The notes below the pieces were generated by a model. It was given only the letters and a program-made list of their open reading frames with translations, was not told the origin of the DNA and made no database searches. Of a stretch of DNA of 44,608 nucleotides, positions 24,007 through 33,063 are shown piece after piece. The stretch's first letter is position 1. Each line of letters opens with the position of its first letter. This DNA comes from Streptomyces sp. AP-93 (lineage in GTDB: Bacteria; Actinomycetota; Actinomycetes; Streptomycetales; Streptomycetaceae). The translations under genes were made by a program, and so were the position numbers. The stretch is taken from positions 1 through 44,608 of the forward strand of contig NZ_JALGBX010000044.1 of assembly GCF_022808175.1 (NCBI RefSeq), read 5' to 3'.

Positions 24007-25578
24007 ATGAGCCAGAGCACCGCCCCCGCGTCCCCTGCCGGCCAGATCGCCGCGGGGTACGCCTTCACCGGACCCGCGCTCGATCTGGGTGCCCTGCTCT
24101 GGGACGGGGCCTGCCTGCCGGAGCACCAGATCCGCATCCCGCTGTCGATGCTCAACCGGCACGGACTGGTCGCGGGCGCCACCGGAACCGGCAAGACCAA
24201 GACGCTGCAGCTCATCGCCGAGCAGCTGTCGGCCCATGGAGTTCCGGTCTTCCTGGCGGACATCAAGGGCGATGTCTCGGGCATCTCCGCGCCCGGCACG
24301 GCCAACGAGAAGATCGGGGAACGCGCCAAGGACGTGGCCCAGGAATGGGAGGCCACCGGATGCCCCAGCGAGTTCTACTCGCTGGGCGGGATCGGCCCCG
24401 GAATCCCGCTCCGGTCCACCGTGACGAGCTTCGGGCCGGTCCTGATGTCCAAGGTGCTCCAGCTCAACCAGACGCAGGAACAGTCGCTGGGGCTGATCTT
24501 CCACTACGCCGATACCAAGGGCCTGGAGCTGATCGACCTCAAGGACCTGCGGGCGGTGGTCGCGTTCCTCGTCTCGGACAAGGGAAAGCCCGAGCTCAAG
24601 GGCATCGGCGGACTCTCCACGGTCACCGCCGGAGTGATTCTGCGGGCGCTCACCGCCTTCGAGCAGCAGGGGGCCGCGGAATTCTTCGGCGAGCCCGAAT
24701 TCGACACCAGTGAATTCCTCCGGACGGCGGCGGACGGGCGCGGACTGGTCTCCGTACTGGAGCTCCCGGCGGTCCAGGACAAACCGCAGCTGTTCTCCAC
24801 TTTCCTGATGTGGCTGCTGGCGGACCTGTACTCGGACCTTCCGGAAGTCGGCGATCTGGAGAAGCCCAAGCTGGTCTTCTTCTTCGACGAGGCGCACCTG
24901 CTGTTCAACGGGGCCTCCAAAGCCTTCCTCGAGGCCATCACGCAGACGGTCCGGCTGATCCGTTCCAAGGGCGTCGGCGTCTTCTTCGTCACCCAGACCC
25001 CGAAGGACGTGCCGGCCGACGTGCTGGCGCAGCTCGGCAACCGGGTGCAGCACGCGCTGCGCGCCTTCACCCCGGACGACGCGAAGGCGCTGAAGGCGAC
25101 GGTGAAGACCTTCCCGAACTCCGACTACGACCTGGAGGAGCTGCTGACCCGGCTCGGGACGGGTGAGGCGGTGATCACGGTGCTCAGCGAGAACGGCGCG
25201 CCGACGCCGGTGGCGGCGACCCGGCTGCGGGCCCCCCAGTCGCTGATGGCGCCGATCGACGCGGCCGCGCTGGACCAGGCGGTGAAGTCCTCGCTGCTCT
25301 ACTCGCGGTACTCGGAGCCGGTCGACCGGGAATCGGCGTACGAGAAGATCAGCGCCGAGCAGGCGGCGGCGGAGGCGGAAGCCGAGGCGGCGGCGGCCGC
25401 GGCGGAGGCGGAGAAGCAGGCGAAGGCGGCCGCGAAGGCGGCTCCGAAGCCGGACCCCTCGCTGGCGGAGCAGGTGGTGGGCAGCGGGCTCTTCCGCTCC
25501 CTGGCCAGGTCGATCGGTACGCAGCTGGGCCGCGAGATCTCCCGGTCCATCTTCGGAACGGCCAGGCGGCGCCGCTGA
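24007..25578 (+). CDS. HerA-like helicase/NTPase (DUF853 family)
   Basis: A 523-residue ATPase of the HerA/FtsK superfamily. Walker A is GATGTGKTKTLQ (about 57-66) after the conserved IPLSMLNRHGLVAG, a PVFLADIKGDVSG segment follows, and Walker B is KLVFFFDEAHLLF (about 287-299). The sensor-like FFVTQTPKDVP and QLGNRVQHALRAFTPDD are typical. Residues 440-480 are an Ala/Glu/Lys coiled-coil stretch, and the end carries a conserved GLFRSLARSIGTQLGREI tail. The family's cellular role is not established; DNA translocation is inferred from the fold. The ATG at 24007 has GGGAG just before it. Confidence 0.9.
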   Translation: MSQSTAPASPAGQIAAGYAFTGPALDLGALLWDGACLPEHQIRIPLSMLNRHGLVAGATGTGKTKTLQLIAEQLSAHGVPVFLADIKGDVSGISAPGTANEKIGERAKDVAQEWEATGCPSEFYSLGGIGPGIPLRSTVTSFGPVLMSKVLQLNQTQEQSLGLIFHYADTKGLELIDLKDLRAVVAFLVSDKGKPELKGIGGLSTVTAGVILRALTAFEQQGAAEFFGEPEFDTSEFLRTAADGRGLVSVLELPAVQDKPQLFSTFLMWLLADLYSDLPEVGDLEKPKLVFFFDEAHLLFNGASKAFLEAITQTVRLIRSKGVGVFFVTQTPKDVPADVLAQLGNRVQHALRAFTPDDAKALKATVKTFPNSDYDLEELLTRLGTGEAVITVLSENGAPTPVAATRLRAPQSLMAPIDAAALDQAVKSSLLYSRYSEPVDRESAYEKISAEQAAAEAEAEAAAAAAEAEKQAKAAAKAAPKPDPSLAEQVVGSGLFRSLARSIGTQLGREISRSIFGTARRRR

Positions 25579-25642
25579 ACCTCACGGGGCGGCAGGGGGA
25601 TTTCCGTACCGGGGGCCCCGCACGGCCTGCGAGACTCGGAGC

Positions 25643-26578
25643 ATGCGGACCGAACTCACGGACACGACCTCCAGCAAGGTCAACCGGGCCCTGCTCGACG
25701 CGCGGCGAGCCGTCGGAAGCCCCACGATGGGGCTCGTGCTCAACCTCCTCGTCGCCACCGACGAGGAGAACGCCTACGACGCCCTGCGCGCGGCCTCCGA
25801 GGCCTCGCGCGAGCACCCCTGCCGGATCATCGTGGTGATCAAGCGCAGCGCGCGCGGCTCGCACCGGCTGCGGCCCAACCGGCTCGACGCCGAGCTGCGG
25901 GTCGGCTCCGACGCCGGTTCCGGGGAGATCGTGCTGCTCCGGCTGCACGGGACGCTCACCGAGCACGCGGGCTCCGTGGTGCTCCCGCTGCTGGTGCCGG
26001 ACGCGCCCGTGGTGGCCTGGTGGCCCGCCGAGGCCCCGGTCGCGCCGGCCCGCGACCCGCTCGGCGCCCTCGCGCAGCGCAGGATCACCGACGCCGAGGC
26101 AGCCGCCGACCCGGTCGCCGCGCTCGACGTCCGGGGCGGCGCCTACGAGCCCGGGGACACCGACCTCGCCTGGACCCGGCTCACCCCGTGGCGCTCGCTG
26201 CTGGCCGCCGCCCTGGACCAGAAGCCGCTCCCGGTGACGGGCGCGGCCGTGGAGAGCGAGCCCGGCAATGCGAGCTCCGAGCTGCTGGCCCGCTGGCTGG
26301 AGGACCGGCTCGGCGTGCCCGTGGAGCGGGTGGCTACCGACGGCCCGGTCATCACCCGGGTCCGGCTGACGACCACGGCCGGGGAGATCCGCGTGGACCG
26401 CCCGGACGGGGTCCTGGCGACCCTGCTCCTGCCGGGCAGCCCCGACCGCAAGGTGGCGCTGAAGATCCGCAGCAGCGCCGAGCTCATAGCGGAGGAACTG
26501 CGACGGCTCGATGCCGACGAGGTCTACGCTTCGGCGCTGCGCTTCAGGCGGCCGGCCCAGGCGTCGCTCTCCGCGTAG
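25643..26578 (+). CDS. opcA: Glucose-6-phosphate dehydrogenase assembly protein OpcA
   Basis: A 311-residue protein of the OpcA family, which assembles or activates glucose-6-phosphate dehydrogenase in actinobacteria and cyanobacteria. Conserved segments are LVLNLLVATDEENAYDALRAASEASREHPCRIIVVI, LHGTLTEHAGSVVLPLLVPDAPVVAWWP, DPLGALAQRRITDA, and DTDLAWTRLTPWRSLLAAALD. The ATG at 25643 is followed by TELTDTTSSKVNRALLDARR, a family-like start. Unusually, no zwf or 6-phosphogluconolactonase gene is beside it. Its last 55 bases overlap the convergent cupin gene. Confidence 0.9.
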   Translation: MRTELTDTTSSKVNRALLDARRAVGSPTMGLVLNLLVATDEENAYDALRAASEASREHPCRIIVVIKRSARGSHRLRPNRLDAELRVGSDAGSGEIVLLRLHGTLTEHAGSVVLPLLVPDAPVVAWWPAEAPVAPARDPLGALAQRRITDAEAAADPVAALDVRGGAYEPGDTDLAWTRLTPWRSLLAAALDQKPLPVTGAAVESEPGNASSELLARWLEDRLGVPVERVATDGPVITRVRLTTTAGEIRVDRPDGVLATLLLPGSPDRKVALKIRSSAELIAEELRRLDADEVYASALRFRRPAQASLSA

Positions 26579-27000
26579 TGGTTGTCGTAGACCGGCTGGC
26601 TGTCGATGATGTCCTGCACCGTGGCCTCGCCGGCCCGGACCCGGCCGAGCAGCCGGTAGTAGTCGAAGCGGCCCATGCCGGGGGTGAAGCCGACGAAGAC
26701 CTCGGCGGTGGAGTCCGCGGCCGGGGCGAAGGCGTGCTTCACGCCCGGCGGCACGGCGAGGAAGTCGCCCTTGGACAGGGTGTGTATCTCGTCGCCGAGC
26801 AGGACGTCGAGCCTGCCGTCCGTGACGTGGAAGAACTCGGTCGCCTTGGTGTGGAAGTGCACCGGGGCACCCGCCGCGCCGGCCTCGAAGGTGGCCGTGT
26901 TGCAGGTGAGCTCTGCCGTGTCCGTGAGCAGGGTGATCAGGCTGCCGGGGCCATCGGAGATGATCTCGGCAGTGGCGGCGCGCGTCAGGTTCTCAGTCAT
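26524..27000 (-). CDS. Cupin domain protein
   Basis: A 158-residue single cupin barrel with metal-binding motif 1 (APVHFHTKATEFFHVTDGRLDVLLG) and motif 2 (LSKGDFLAVPPGVKHAF), giving two His in HFH, a Glu, and a third His in KHAF. It resembles quercetinase-like or small-molecule-binding cupins; the C-terminal half (GRFDYYRLLGRVRAGEATVQDIIDSQPVYDNHY) looks like that subgroup. The ATG at 27000 is the natural start. The 3' end overlaps opcA on the opposite strand by 55 bp, so the two transcripts can form a duplex. Confidence 0.88.
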   Translation of the reverse strand: MTENLTRAATAEIISDGPGSLITLLTDTAELTCNTATFEAGAAGAPVHFHTKATEFFHVTDGRLDVLLGDEIHTLSKGDFLAVPPGVKHAFAPAADSTAEVFVGFTPGMGRFDYYRLLGRVRAGEATVQDIIDSQPVYDNHYAESDAWAGRLKRSAEA

Positions 27001-27054
27001 GATCACGAGCTTAGGGGCAGGGTCTGACAATGCGCGGGCCACTCGCCCGAAGGG

Positions 27055-27546
27055 TCAATTCCGCTTACTGGAACCGCTGGTGGACGCTTTCTCGGCCTTC
27101 GCGGCGGCCTTCGCCTCCTGCTTGTGCGCCCGCACCTTGGCCAGCGACTCCGGGCCGGTGATGTCGGCCGCCGACCGGTAGACGTTCGCCGGTCCGTACC
27201 CGCCGGCCGCCTCGCGCCAGCCGCGCGGCCGCACCCCGAACCGCTTGCCGAGCAGCGCCAGGAAGATCTGCGCCTTCTGCTCCCCGAAGCCGGGCAGCGC
27301 CCGCAGCCGCGCCAGCAGCTCGGCGCCGGTCCCCACGCCGGTCCACACCATCGCCGCGTCCCCTTCGTAGTGCTCCACCAGGTACGCGCACAGCTGCTGC
27401 ACCCGCTTCGCCATCGAGCCCGGGTAGCGGTGCACGGCCGGCTTCTCGGAGAGCGAGGCGGCGAAGGCCTCCGGGTCGTAGGCGGCGATCGCGTGCGCGT
27501 CCAGGTCGTCGGAGCCGAGGCGCCGGGCGATCGTGTAGGGCCCAGA
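27055..27546 (-). pseudogene. C-terminal part of a split HhH-GPD DNA glycosylase-like gene
   Basis: From the plus-strand 5' side of the mobile element, the minus strand reads SGPYTIARRLGSDDLDAHAIAAYDPEAFAASL and continues through RVQQLCAYLVEHYEGDAA, LLARLRALPGFGEQKAQIFLALLGKRFGV (the helix-hairpin-helix) and GWREAAGGYGP, ending in a Lys/Ala-rich tail. It lacks the N-terminal 60 residues. These are found on the far side of the element at 36421-36602, in the same orientation, and the two pieces join after MEWAFS/SGPYT. A TTG inside the element could restart translation of this part at 27549. Confidence 0.88.
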
Positions 27547-27580
27547 CAATTCCGTGTACGTTCCGCGTGTTACAGCAAGT
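27544..27580. repeat. Left end of the mobile element (imperfect terminal inverted repeat)
   Basis: The host gene sequence stops at about 27543-27546. Inside the element, TTCCGTGT (27550-27557), CGTGTT (27566-27571) and AAGT match, in inverted orientation and similar spacing, the right end at 36391-36420. Such paired ends are where a tyrosine recombinase would bind. The two-to-three-base shared core at the junction cannot be fixed exactly. Confidence 0.65.
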
Positions 27581-27605
27581 CGTGTTGTGATTACGGAGCG
27601 TCCCT

Positions 27606-29072
27606 GTGGTCGATGAGTGGCAGCTGTTCTGGAGCGACAGAGGCGGCGAGTTCGCGGATCTGGCGATGGTCGGTGCTGATGACCTGGAAGAGCGTGAGCG
27701 GCGGTTGGGGATCCGGCAGCGGCAGCCGATCCTGGTCTCTCCCGAGGGCCGTGTAGACGCCCGGTTGAGCGAGTTCTTTCGCCGCCCGCCGTTCGTGGGG
27801 AAGGCGCCGGGTACGCAGGAGTCGTACGCGCTGGACTACCGCTTGTTCTTCACGTTCCTGTGGCGGTCGGGCCTGACCTGGGACCGCGCGACTGCGGAGG
27901 ACCTGGAGGACTGGGAGGACTGGCGGCTTCGCGCCGAGGCCAACGACGCTCCGATCGGGGGCGCGAAGTGGGGGCGGGAGCTCGCGGCCCTGCGGCTGCT
28001 CTACGACTGGGCAACGGCACGGGGATACGTCGTCGTGAGCCCGGTGCGTCTGCGCTCAGTCCGTACACGGGACGGCGCGATGTCGGAGGTCCCCGAGCTG
28101 GCCCCGGCCGATGTCCGGACGTCGGACGTGAAGTGGCTGACGCCGAGGGCCTGGAAGCTGTGGCGGGATGTCGGCCTGCGGGGGATGCTGCCGGACGGGA
28201 CGGAGGATCCGGCCTGGCGGGGCCGCAACGACGGACGGGACGCGGCGTTCGCCGACCTGCTCTACGGCAGCGGACTGCGACGCCGGGAGGCCGGGACGCT
28301 GCTGGTGCCCGAGCTGCCCCGGCTCGGCGATCAGCGGTTCTACGCGGCGCGTTTGGCGACCGCAGCGGCCAAACGCGCTGGCCGCCACTTCTACGTCAGC
28401 CACGCCAGCCTGCGGACGGTGAGCGACTACCGGCTGTCCACGCGGGCGTTCGCGGTACGCCGGGCCCAGGAAGCGGGCTCCTATGAACGGCTGGGAGGGG
28501 TTCGGGTCATCGAGGAGGTCACCCGGCGGGGTGAAGTTCGCTGGAGTGCACCGGGCGGCCGAGCGGGGCGGGTCGGGCTGAATGAACTCGACGACCGGCA
28601 GCGGTTGAGGCTGTTCGTCCGCGGACCGCAGGGCCTGGAGCCGGCGATGCTGTGGCTGACCGAGTCCGGTATGCCCCGCCGCTACCGGGGCTGGAGCAAT
28701 CTGTTCGCCCGGGCCAACCGACGATGCGAGGCCCTGAGCCTGGAGCTGTTCGCCACGCCCCACATGGCCCGGCACTCGTTCGCGCTGCGCATGCTGGTGT
28801 CGCTGCATTACGCGATGGACCGCCGAATGGGGCTCAGCCCCGACCAGCGGCGCCACTACGAGGAGATCTACGGCGGCGTCTGGTCGATGGTCAAGGACCT
28901 GCTCGGGCACCGCTGGGAGGAGACCACCCGTGCGATCTACCTGGAACCGGTCCGCGGTCTGCAACTCGAAAGCCTGCTCACGGGCCGGGACGACAGCGAG
29001 ACCACCGAGCTGCTGGCGTTGATCGCCGAACGCACCGGGCTGGTCCTCGACGTTCCCGGGGCCGTGGCGTGA
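27606..29072 (+). CDS. Tyrosine recombinase 1 (complete active site)
   Basis: A 488-residue integrase, probably the catalytic member. A SAM-like N-terminal core-binding domain occupies about 60-165 (PGTQESYALDYRLFFTFLW). The catalytic domain has ArgI in LYGSGLRRREAGTLL (about 218-227), a Lys in AAAKRAGRHFYVS, HxxR in PHMARHSFALRM (about 385), a His in DLLGHRWEETT (about 431) and the nucleophile Tyr in IYLEP (about 444). The GTG at 27606 follows ACGGAGCG. Its stop overlaps the next start (GTGA). Role inferred: strand exchange at the element ends. Confidence 0.92.
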   Translation: MVDEWQLFWSDRGGEFADLAMVGADDLEERERRLGIRQRQPILVSPEGRVDARLSEFFRRPPFVGKAPGTQESYALDYRLFFTFLWRSGLTWDRATAEDLEDWEDWRLRAEANDAPIGGAKWGRELAALRLLYDWATARGYVVVSPVRLRSVRTRDGAMSEVPELAPADVRTSDVKWLTPRAWKLWRDVGLRGMLPDGTEDPAWRGRNDGRDAAFADLLYGSGLRRREAGTLLVPELPRLGDQRFYAARLATAAAKRAGRHFYVSHASLRTVSDYRLSTRAFAVRRAQEAGSYERLGGVRVIEEVTRRGEVRWSAPGGRAGRVGLNELDDRQRLRLFVRGPQGLEPAMLWLTESGMPRRYRGWSNLFARANRRCEALSLELFATPHMARHSFALRMLVSLHYAMDRRMGLSPDQRRHYEEIYGGVWSMVKDLLGHRWEETTRAIYLEPVRGLQLESLLTGRDDSETTELLALIAERTGLVLDVPGAVA

Positions 29073-30856
29073 GCGGTCGGGGACGGCGGGCCGCGTTGCC
29101 GGCCCAGCGGCATCAGCGTCCACCGAACGTGTCGGCCGACGGCCTGGCCGTTCACGCGCGGGGACCGCACGGGGAAGACCTGGGCCTGTTCGACTTCGGT
29201 CAGTGTCCCGGCTCGGAGGATCTCCGCCGTGAACTGGTGGCGGCTTTCGGTAAGTTGGCCGGGAAGGAGTGGAACGCGGCGGCGACCTTGCAGAGCCGGG
29301 CCAAACTGATGCGGCACTTCCTGCGGTGGGCCGCGGACCGCACCCCACCCGTCACCGGGGTCGGGCAGCTCACGCCCGCCGTCTGGAATGACTGGATCCT
29401 GCCAGGCGACTACCGGTGGAGGCTGAAGCGGCTGTTGCTCGCGGTGGAGTCACTGCCGCCGGCCACAAGTGCGGCTCTGAAGCTCTTCCGCGGTGGCGCC
29501 CCACGGCCCGGACCGGCCCGGACGTACTCCGAGGAGGAGTTCAGCGCGATCAAGGCTGCCGCGGCCCGCACCCTGCGCATCGCGCAACTGCGGATCGAGG
29601 AGAACACCGGGCTGCTGGAGCGGTGGCGGGCCGGACAGATCACGCCGGACTGCGCTGAGGAACAGCTGGCGGAAGTGCTGGACGGGCTCAGCCGGAACGG
29701 CTACCTGCCCTGGCAGCCTTCGGCCCGCGGCCACCGCCACCTGCACGAGCCGGTTCGCACCGTCGTGCACCGCGCTGGCGGTGCGGCGGCGATGACGGCC
29801 CGACTGTTCCCCACCTGCGCAGAGATGGGCGCCGCCGCCGTCCTGTTGATCTGCCACGAGGGATGGAACCTCTCCGTCCTCCAGAAGATGCGGATCCCCG
29901 GCCATTCGCCGAACGCGGACGCCACGGACGGCGCCGAAGTGATCCACAGGATCGCGACTGACAAGCCCCGTCGCGGGGCACGCCGGCGGCACGCCAGCAA
30001 CAACCTGGTGGACCTCGGCGAAGGCACCGCCGGCCGGGTCGTCCGCCGGATCCTCCGCATCACCCAGCCTCTCCGGAACTTGCTGGAGAGCCTGGGCATA
30101 CCGGACGACCGGCTGCTGTTGGCCTGGTCGCAAGACGGGCTGATCCAGGCAGACAACTGGGACGGGCAGACCCTGCCCTACTTCATCCGCGCATGGGCCG
30201 AGGGCCTCGACCTGACCCACGACGGCCGTCCGCTTTCCGCGCAGGCCCTGCGCAACACCGCGCAAGGCATCTACGGACGCCCCCGGAACAACACCCAGCG
30301 CACGCATGACGACGTCTACCTCATGCGCAACCCGGACATCCGCGAGGCATCCGCCGACGTGGTGGCCGCCGGCCTGCACGCGGCTGTCGATCACGCGTAT
30401 GCACAGGTCGGGATGCGAGTCGTGGCATCCAGTCCGGACGGGGAGAGCGCGGAGGCGGTGGCGTCTGCCTCGGGGCTGACACCGGCCGTGGCCTTCGACA
30501 TCCTCGGCGGCCGACTCGACACGGCGGTAGCCGCCTGCACCGACTTCGAACACAGCCCGTTCACCCCGTCCGGGCCCTGCGCGGTGTCGTTCCTGATGTG
30601 CTTCGCCTGCCCCAACGCGGTGGCCACCAGCCGGCACCTGCCACGGATCACCTATCTGCACCAAGGGCTCGCCGCGATCCGCACCACGGTCACGCCCGAG
30701 ATCTGGGCCGCCGACTGGGCAGAGCACTTCGCCCGCGTCTCCGCGCTGGTGGAGGACCACACCACCGAACACAGCCGCCGGCGGTTCCTTGCGGAGCTGA
30801 CGGACGACGACCACGCCCTGATCGACCGCATGATGGAAAGACGCCTCGACCCGTGA
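29069..30856 (+). CDS. Tyrosine recombinase 2 (degenerate active site)
   Basis: A 595-residue recombinase-like protein. An N-terminal core-binding-like region (RRELVAAFGKLAGKEWNAAATLQSR) is followed by a catalytic-type domain in which the expected ArgI position reads GWNLSVLQKM (Asn instead of Arg), and box II reads SAQALRNTAQ, so His is replaced by Gln while the second Arg stays. A Tyr in THDDVYLMRN could be the nucleophile. A Cys cluster CFACPNAVATSRHLP suggests zinc binding. GTG start at 29069 overlaps the preceding stop. It probably acts as a structural partner, as in multi-recombinase elements. Confidence 0.82.
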   Translation: MSGRGRRAALPAQRHQRPPNVSADGLAVHARGPHGEDLGLFDFGQCPGSEDLRRELVAAFGKLAGKEWNAAATLQSRAKLMRHFLRWAADRTPPVTGVGQLTPAVWNDWILPGDYRWRLKRLLLAVESLPPATSAALKLFRGGAPRPGPARTYSEEEFSAIKAAAARTLRIAQLRIEENTGLLERWRAGQITPDCAEEQLAEVLDGLSRNGYLPWQPSARGHRHLHEPVRTVVHRAGGAAAMTARLFPTCAEMGAAAVLLICHEGWNLSVLQKMRIPGHSPNADATDGAEVIHRIATDKPRRGARRRHASNNLVDLGEGTAGRVVRRILRITQPLRNLLESLGIPDDRLLLAWSQDGLIQADNWDGQTLPYFIRAWAEGLDLTHDGRPLSAQALRNTAQGIYGRPRNNTQRTHDDVYLMRNPDIREASADVVAAGLHAAVDHAYAQVGMRVVASSPDGESAEAVASASGLTPAVAFDILGGRLDTAVAACTDFEHSPFTPSGPCAVSFLMCFACPNAVATSRHLPRITYLHQGLAAIRTTVTPEIWAADWAEHFARVSALVEDHTTEHSRRRFLAELTDDDHALIDRMMERRLDP

Positions 30857-33063
30857 CTCACCCGCTGCTTGAACACAACAACGCGCTGGTCAACCCCGCG
30901 CCGAACACCCCTGTCTTCACGCTGGACCGGGCCCGGCCGGGAGCCACGGACGCTGACGTTCCTCGCTTCGCCGACCCCATCTGGAACCTGGCGGCGCTCC
31001 GTCACGGCGAGGCGACGACGACCCTCAGCATCGTCTGGGAGAACTTCCCAGTGCCCTTGCGTCCCGCCTTCATGCGGGCGGCCTGGGCTCTGCTTAACCT
31101 CCCCACCCCGCTACCACTGATGGCCGACTCCCGGGCTGCCACCCGGGAACATCCGGCCGCCGCCACCCTCACACGGGGGATCAGAACCTGGAGCTATTTC
31201 GCCCGCTGGCTGGAGTCTCGATCGGTCCGCTCACTGGACGAGATCACACGCGACCTCATGACGGAGTACGCGGCCGAGCGTGGTGCACTGGGGACCTGCC
31301 GCACGGTGATCGTCCATGAGCTGTTCTCGATCACCCGGCTCTGGGCCTTCGCGCCGTTCCTACTGCCCGAGGACCGCATCCCCATGCCGCCCTGGGAAGA
31401 CGCAGAAGTCGGCGGGACCGGCGCCTATGCCGACGGACTCAGGCAGTGGCAGCAACGTGGTGAGAACACCACCGCCCCCATCCATCCCTCGGTCGTGTCA
31501 CCGCTGCTGGTCTGGGCCCTTCGCATGGTCACCGACTTTGCCCCCGACATCCTCTCCGCTCGCGGGGAGATGCGCCGGCTCCTCGACAACGCCTCCAGCC
31601 GCGCTGAACCCGGCGGCCGGGACAAGATCCGCACTTACTTCCGGCGCCTCGAAGAAACCGGCGAGCCTGCCCCTGGTTTCAACAGCCCCCGGATCAAGAC
31701 TCTCCAGCAAGCCCACCGGCACCGAACGGGATCGCCACCGCCCCCGCTGCCGAGTCACAACCAGTACATTGCCGGCCTGCTCGGTGTGTCCGTGGGCCAG
31801 GTCAACCAGTTGGTCAGGTCCTGCTTGCGGGATTCCGACCGACTCACGACTGGGGACGGCGCCCCGCTGGCCACCGAGATCACTGGCAGCCTCGACGGCC
31901 GCCCGTGGCGCGGTCTGATCGACTTCGAAGAGGTCCAAGACCTGGCGGAACACCTGATGACCGCCGCTCTGATCGTCATCGCGTACCTCTCCGGCATCCG
32001 GCCCCAAGAGGTTCTGCAACTCCAACGGGGCTGCTGCACCACCGAACACCGCTCAGACGGGACCATTCGCCACCGTATTACCGGGCGCCACTTCAAGACC
32101 GTCACCGACAGCCGCGGGAACCAGATTCCTCAAGGCGCCCTGCGTGCTCATCCGTGGACCGTCATCGCTCCCGTTCAACAAGCTGTCACCGTGCTCGAAG
32201 ACCTGACGGACGGCGAGCTGTTGTTCCCCCGATCACTCTCCAAGTGCCACAAACCCCGCACCTACCTCGGCTCAGCGCTGACGCCGGCCCTGGCCATCGC
32301 CCGTATCCGCCGGTTCTCCGCTTGGTCCAACGAGCTCGCCCGACACCACGGACGCGACCACGAAGCCATTCCGGACGATCCTGAGGGCGCCGTCACCCTG
32401 CGACGCTTCCGCCGCACGATCGCTTGGTTCATCGTCCGCCGCCCCTCCGGCCGCATCGCCCTGGGCATCCAGTACGGCCACCTGAGCGCATCGCTCGCGG
32501 ACGGATACGGGGGCCGCTCGACTACGGACATGCTCCAGCTCCTGGACCTGGAACAAGCCCTGGCTACGGCGGAAACCCTTGCTACGGCAGCCGAACGTCT
32601 CACCTCCGGCGAAGGAGTTAGCGGCCCCGCGGTCGGCCGCTACATCACCGCAGCCAGCGAATTCCAGACCACCTACGCAGGCGGATTCCTCAGCAAGCGG
32701 CAGCACAAGGCCCTCATCGCAAACCCCCACCTTCAGGTCTTCGACCACCCGGAATCGTTCCTGACCTGCAACTACGACCCCCACGCGGCACTCTGCAACC
32801 CCGCACGCGGGGGAGCCGACGCCACGACCCAGCGCACCCCGAGTCACAGCCGCTGCCGCAGCGCCTGCCCGAACATCTCCCGTACCGACACCCACATGGA
32901 CCTGGCTGCGAAAGAGATTGAGCAGCTCAGTGCCGAAATCAGTGACGGACTCCTGCCACACCCCATCCGACAGCGCCTCCAGCAACGACAGCAAGCGCTC
33001 GATGCCCTGATCGAGGCGCACCGGTCCACCCGCACCACCACCGGAGAAGGCGCCCATGTCTGA
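30853..33063 (+). CDS. Tyrosine recombinase 3 (large, zinc-finger tail)
   Basis: A 736-residue recombinase. The N-terminal part binds core-like sites (TLTRGIRTWSYFARWLES). The catalytic domain has ArgI in YLSGIRPQEVLQL, a Lys in RHFKTVTDS, box II as LRRFRRTIAW (Arg in place of His, second Arg kept), a His in YGHLSASLADGY and the likely nucleophile Tyr in DGYGG. A Cys/His cluster near the end (TCNYDPHAALC through CRSACPNISRTDTH) and a coiled coil (IRQRLQQRQQALDALIEAH) follow. GTG start at 30853 overlaps the previous stop; the stop lies inside the next gene's start. Its inexact box II sets it apart from recombinase 1. Confidence 0.85.
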   Translation: MTHPLLEHNNALVNPAPNTPVFTLDRARPGATDADVPRFADPIWNLAALRHGEATTTLSIVWENFPVPLRPAFMRAAWALLNLPTPLPLMADSRAATREHPAAATLTRGIRTWSYFARWLESRSVRSLDEITRDLMTEYAAERGALGTCRTVIVHELFSITRLWAFAPFLLPEDRIPMPPWEDAEVGGTGAYADGLRQWQQRGENTTAPIHPSVVSPLLVWALRMVTDFAPDILSARGEMRRLLDNASSRAEPGGRDKIRTYFRRLEETGEPAPGFNSPRIKTLQQAHRHRTGSPPPPLPSHNQYIAGLLGVSVGQVNQLVRSCLRDSDRLTTGDGAPLATEITGSLDGRPWRGLIDFEEVQDLAEHLMTAALIVIAYLSGIRPQEVLQLQRGCCTTEHRSDGTIRHRITGRHFKTVTDSRGNQIPQGALRAHPWTVIAPVQQAVTVLEDLTDGELLFPRSLSKCHKPRTYLGSALTPALAIARIRRFSAWSNELARHHGRDHEAIPDDPEGAVTLRRFRRTIAWFIVRRPSGRIALGIQYGHLSASLADGYGGRSTTDMLQLLDLEQALATAETLATAAERLTSGEGVSGPAVGRYITAASEFQTTYAGGFLSKRQHKALIANPHLQVFDHPESFLTCNYDPHAALCNPARGGADATTQRTPSHSRCRSACPNISRTDTHMDLAAKEIEQLSAEISDGLLPHPIRQRLQQRQQALDALIEAHRSTRTTTGEGAHV

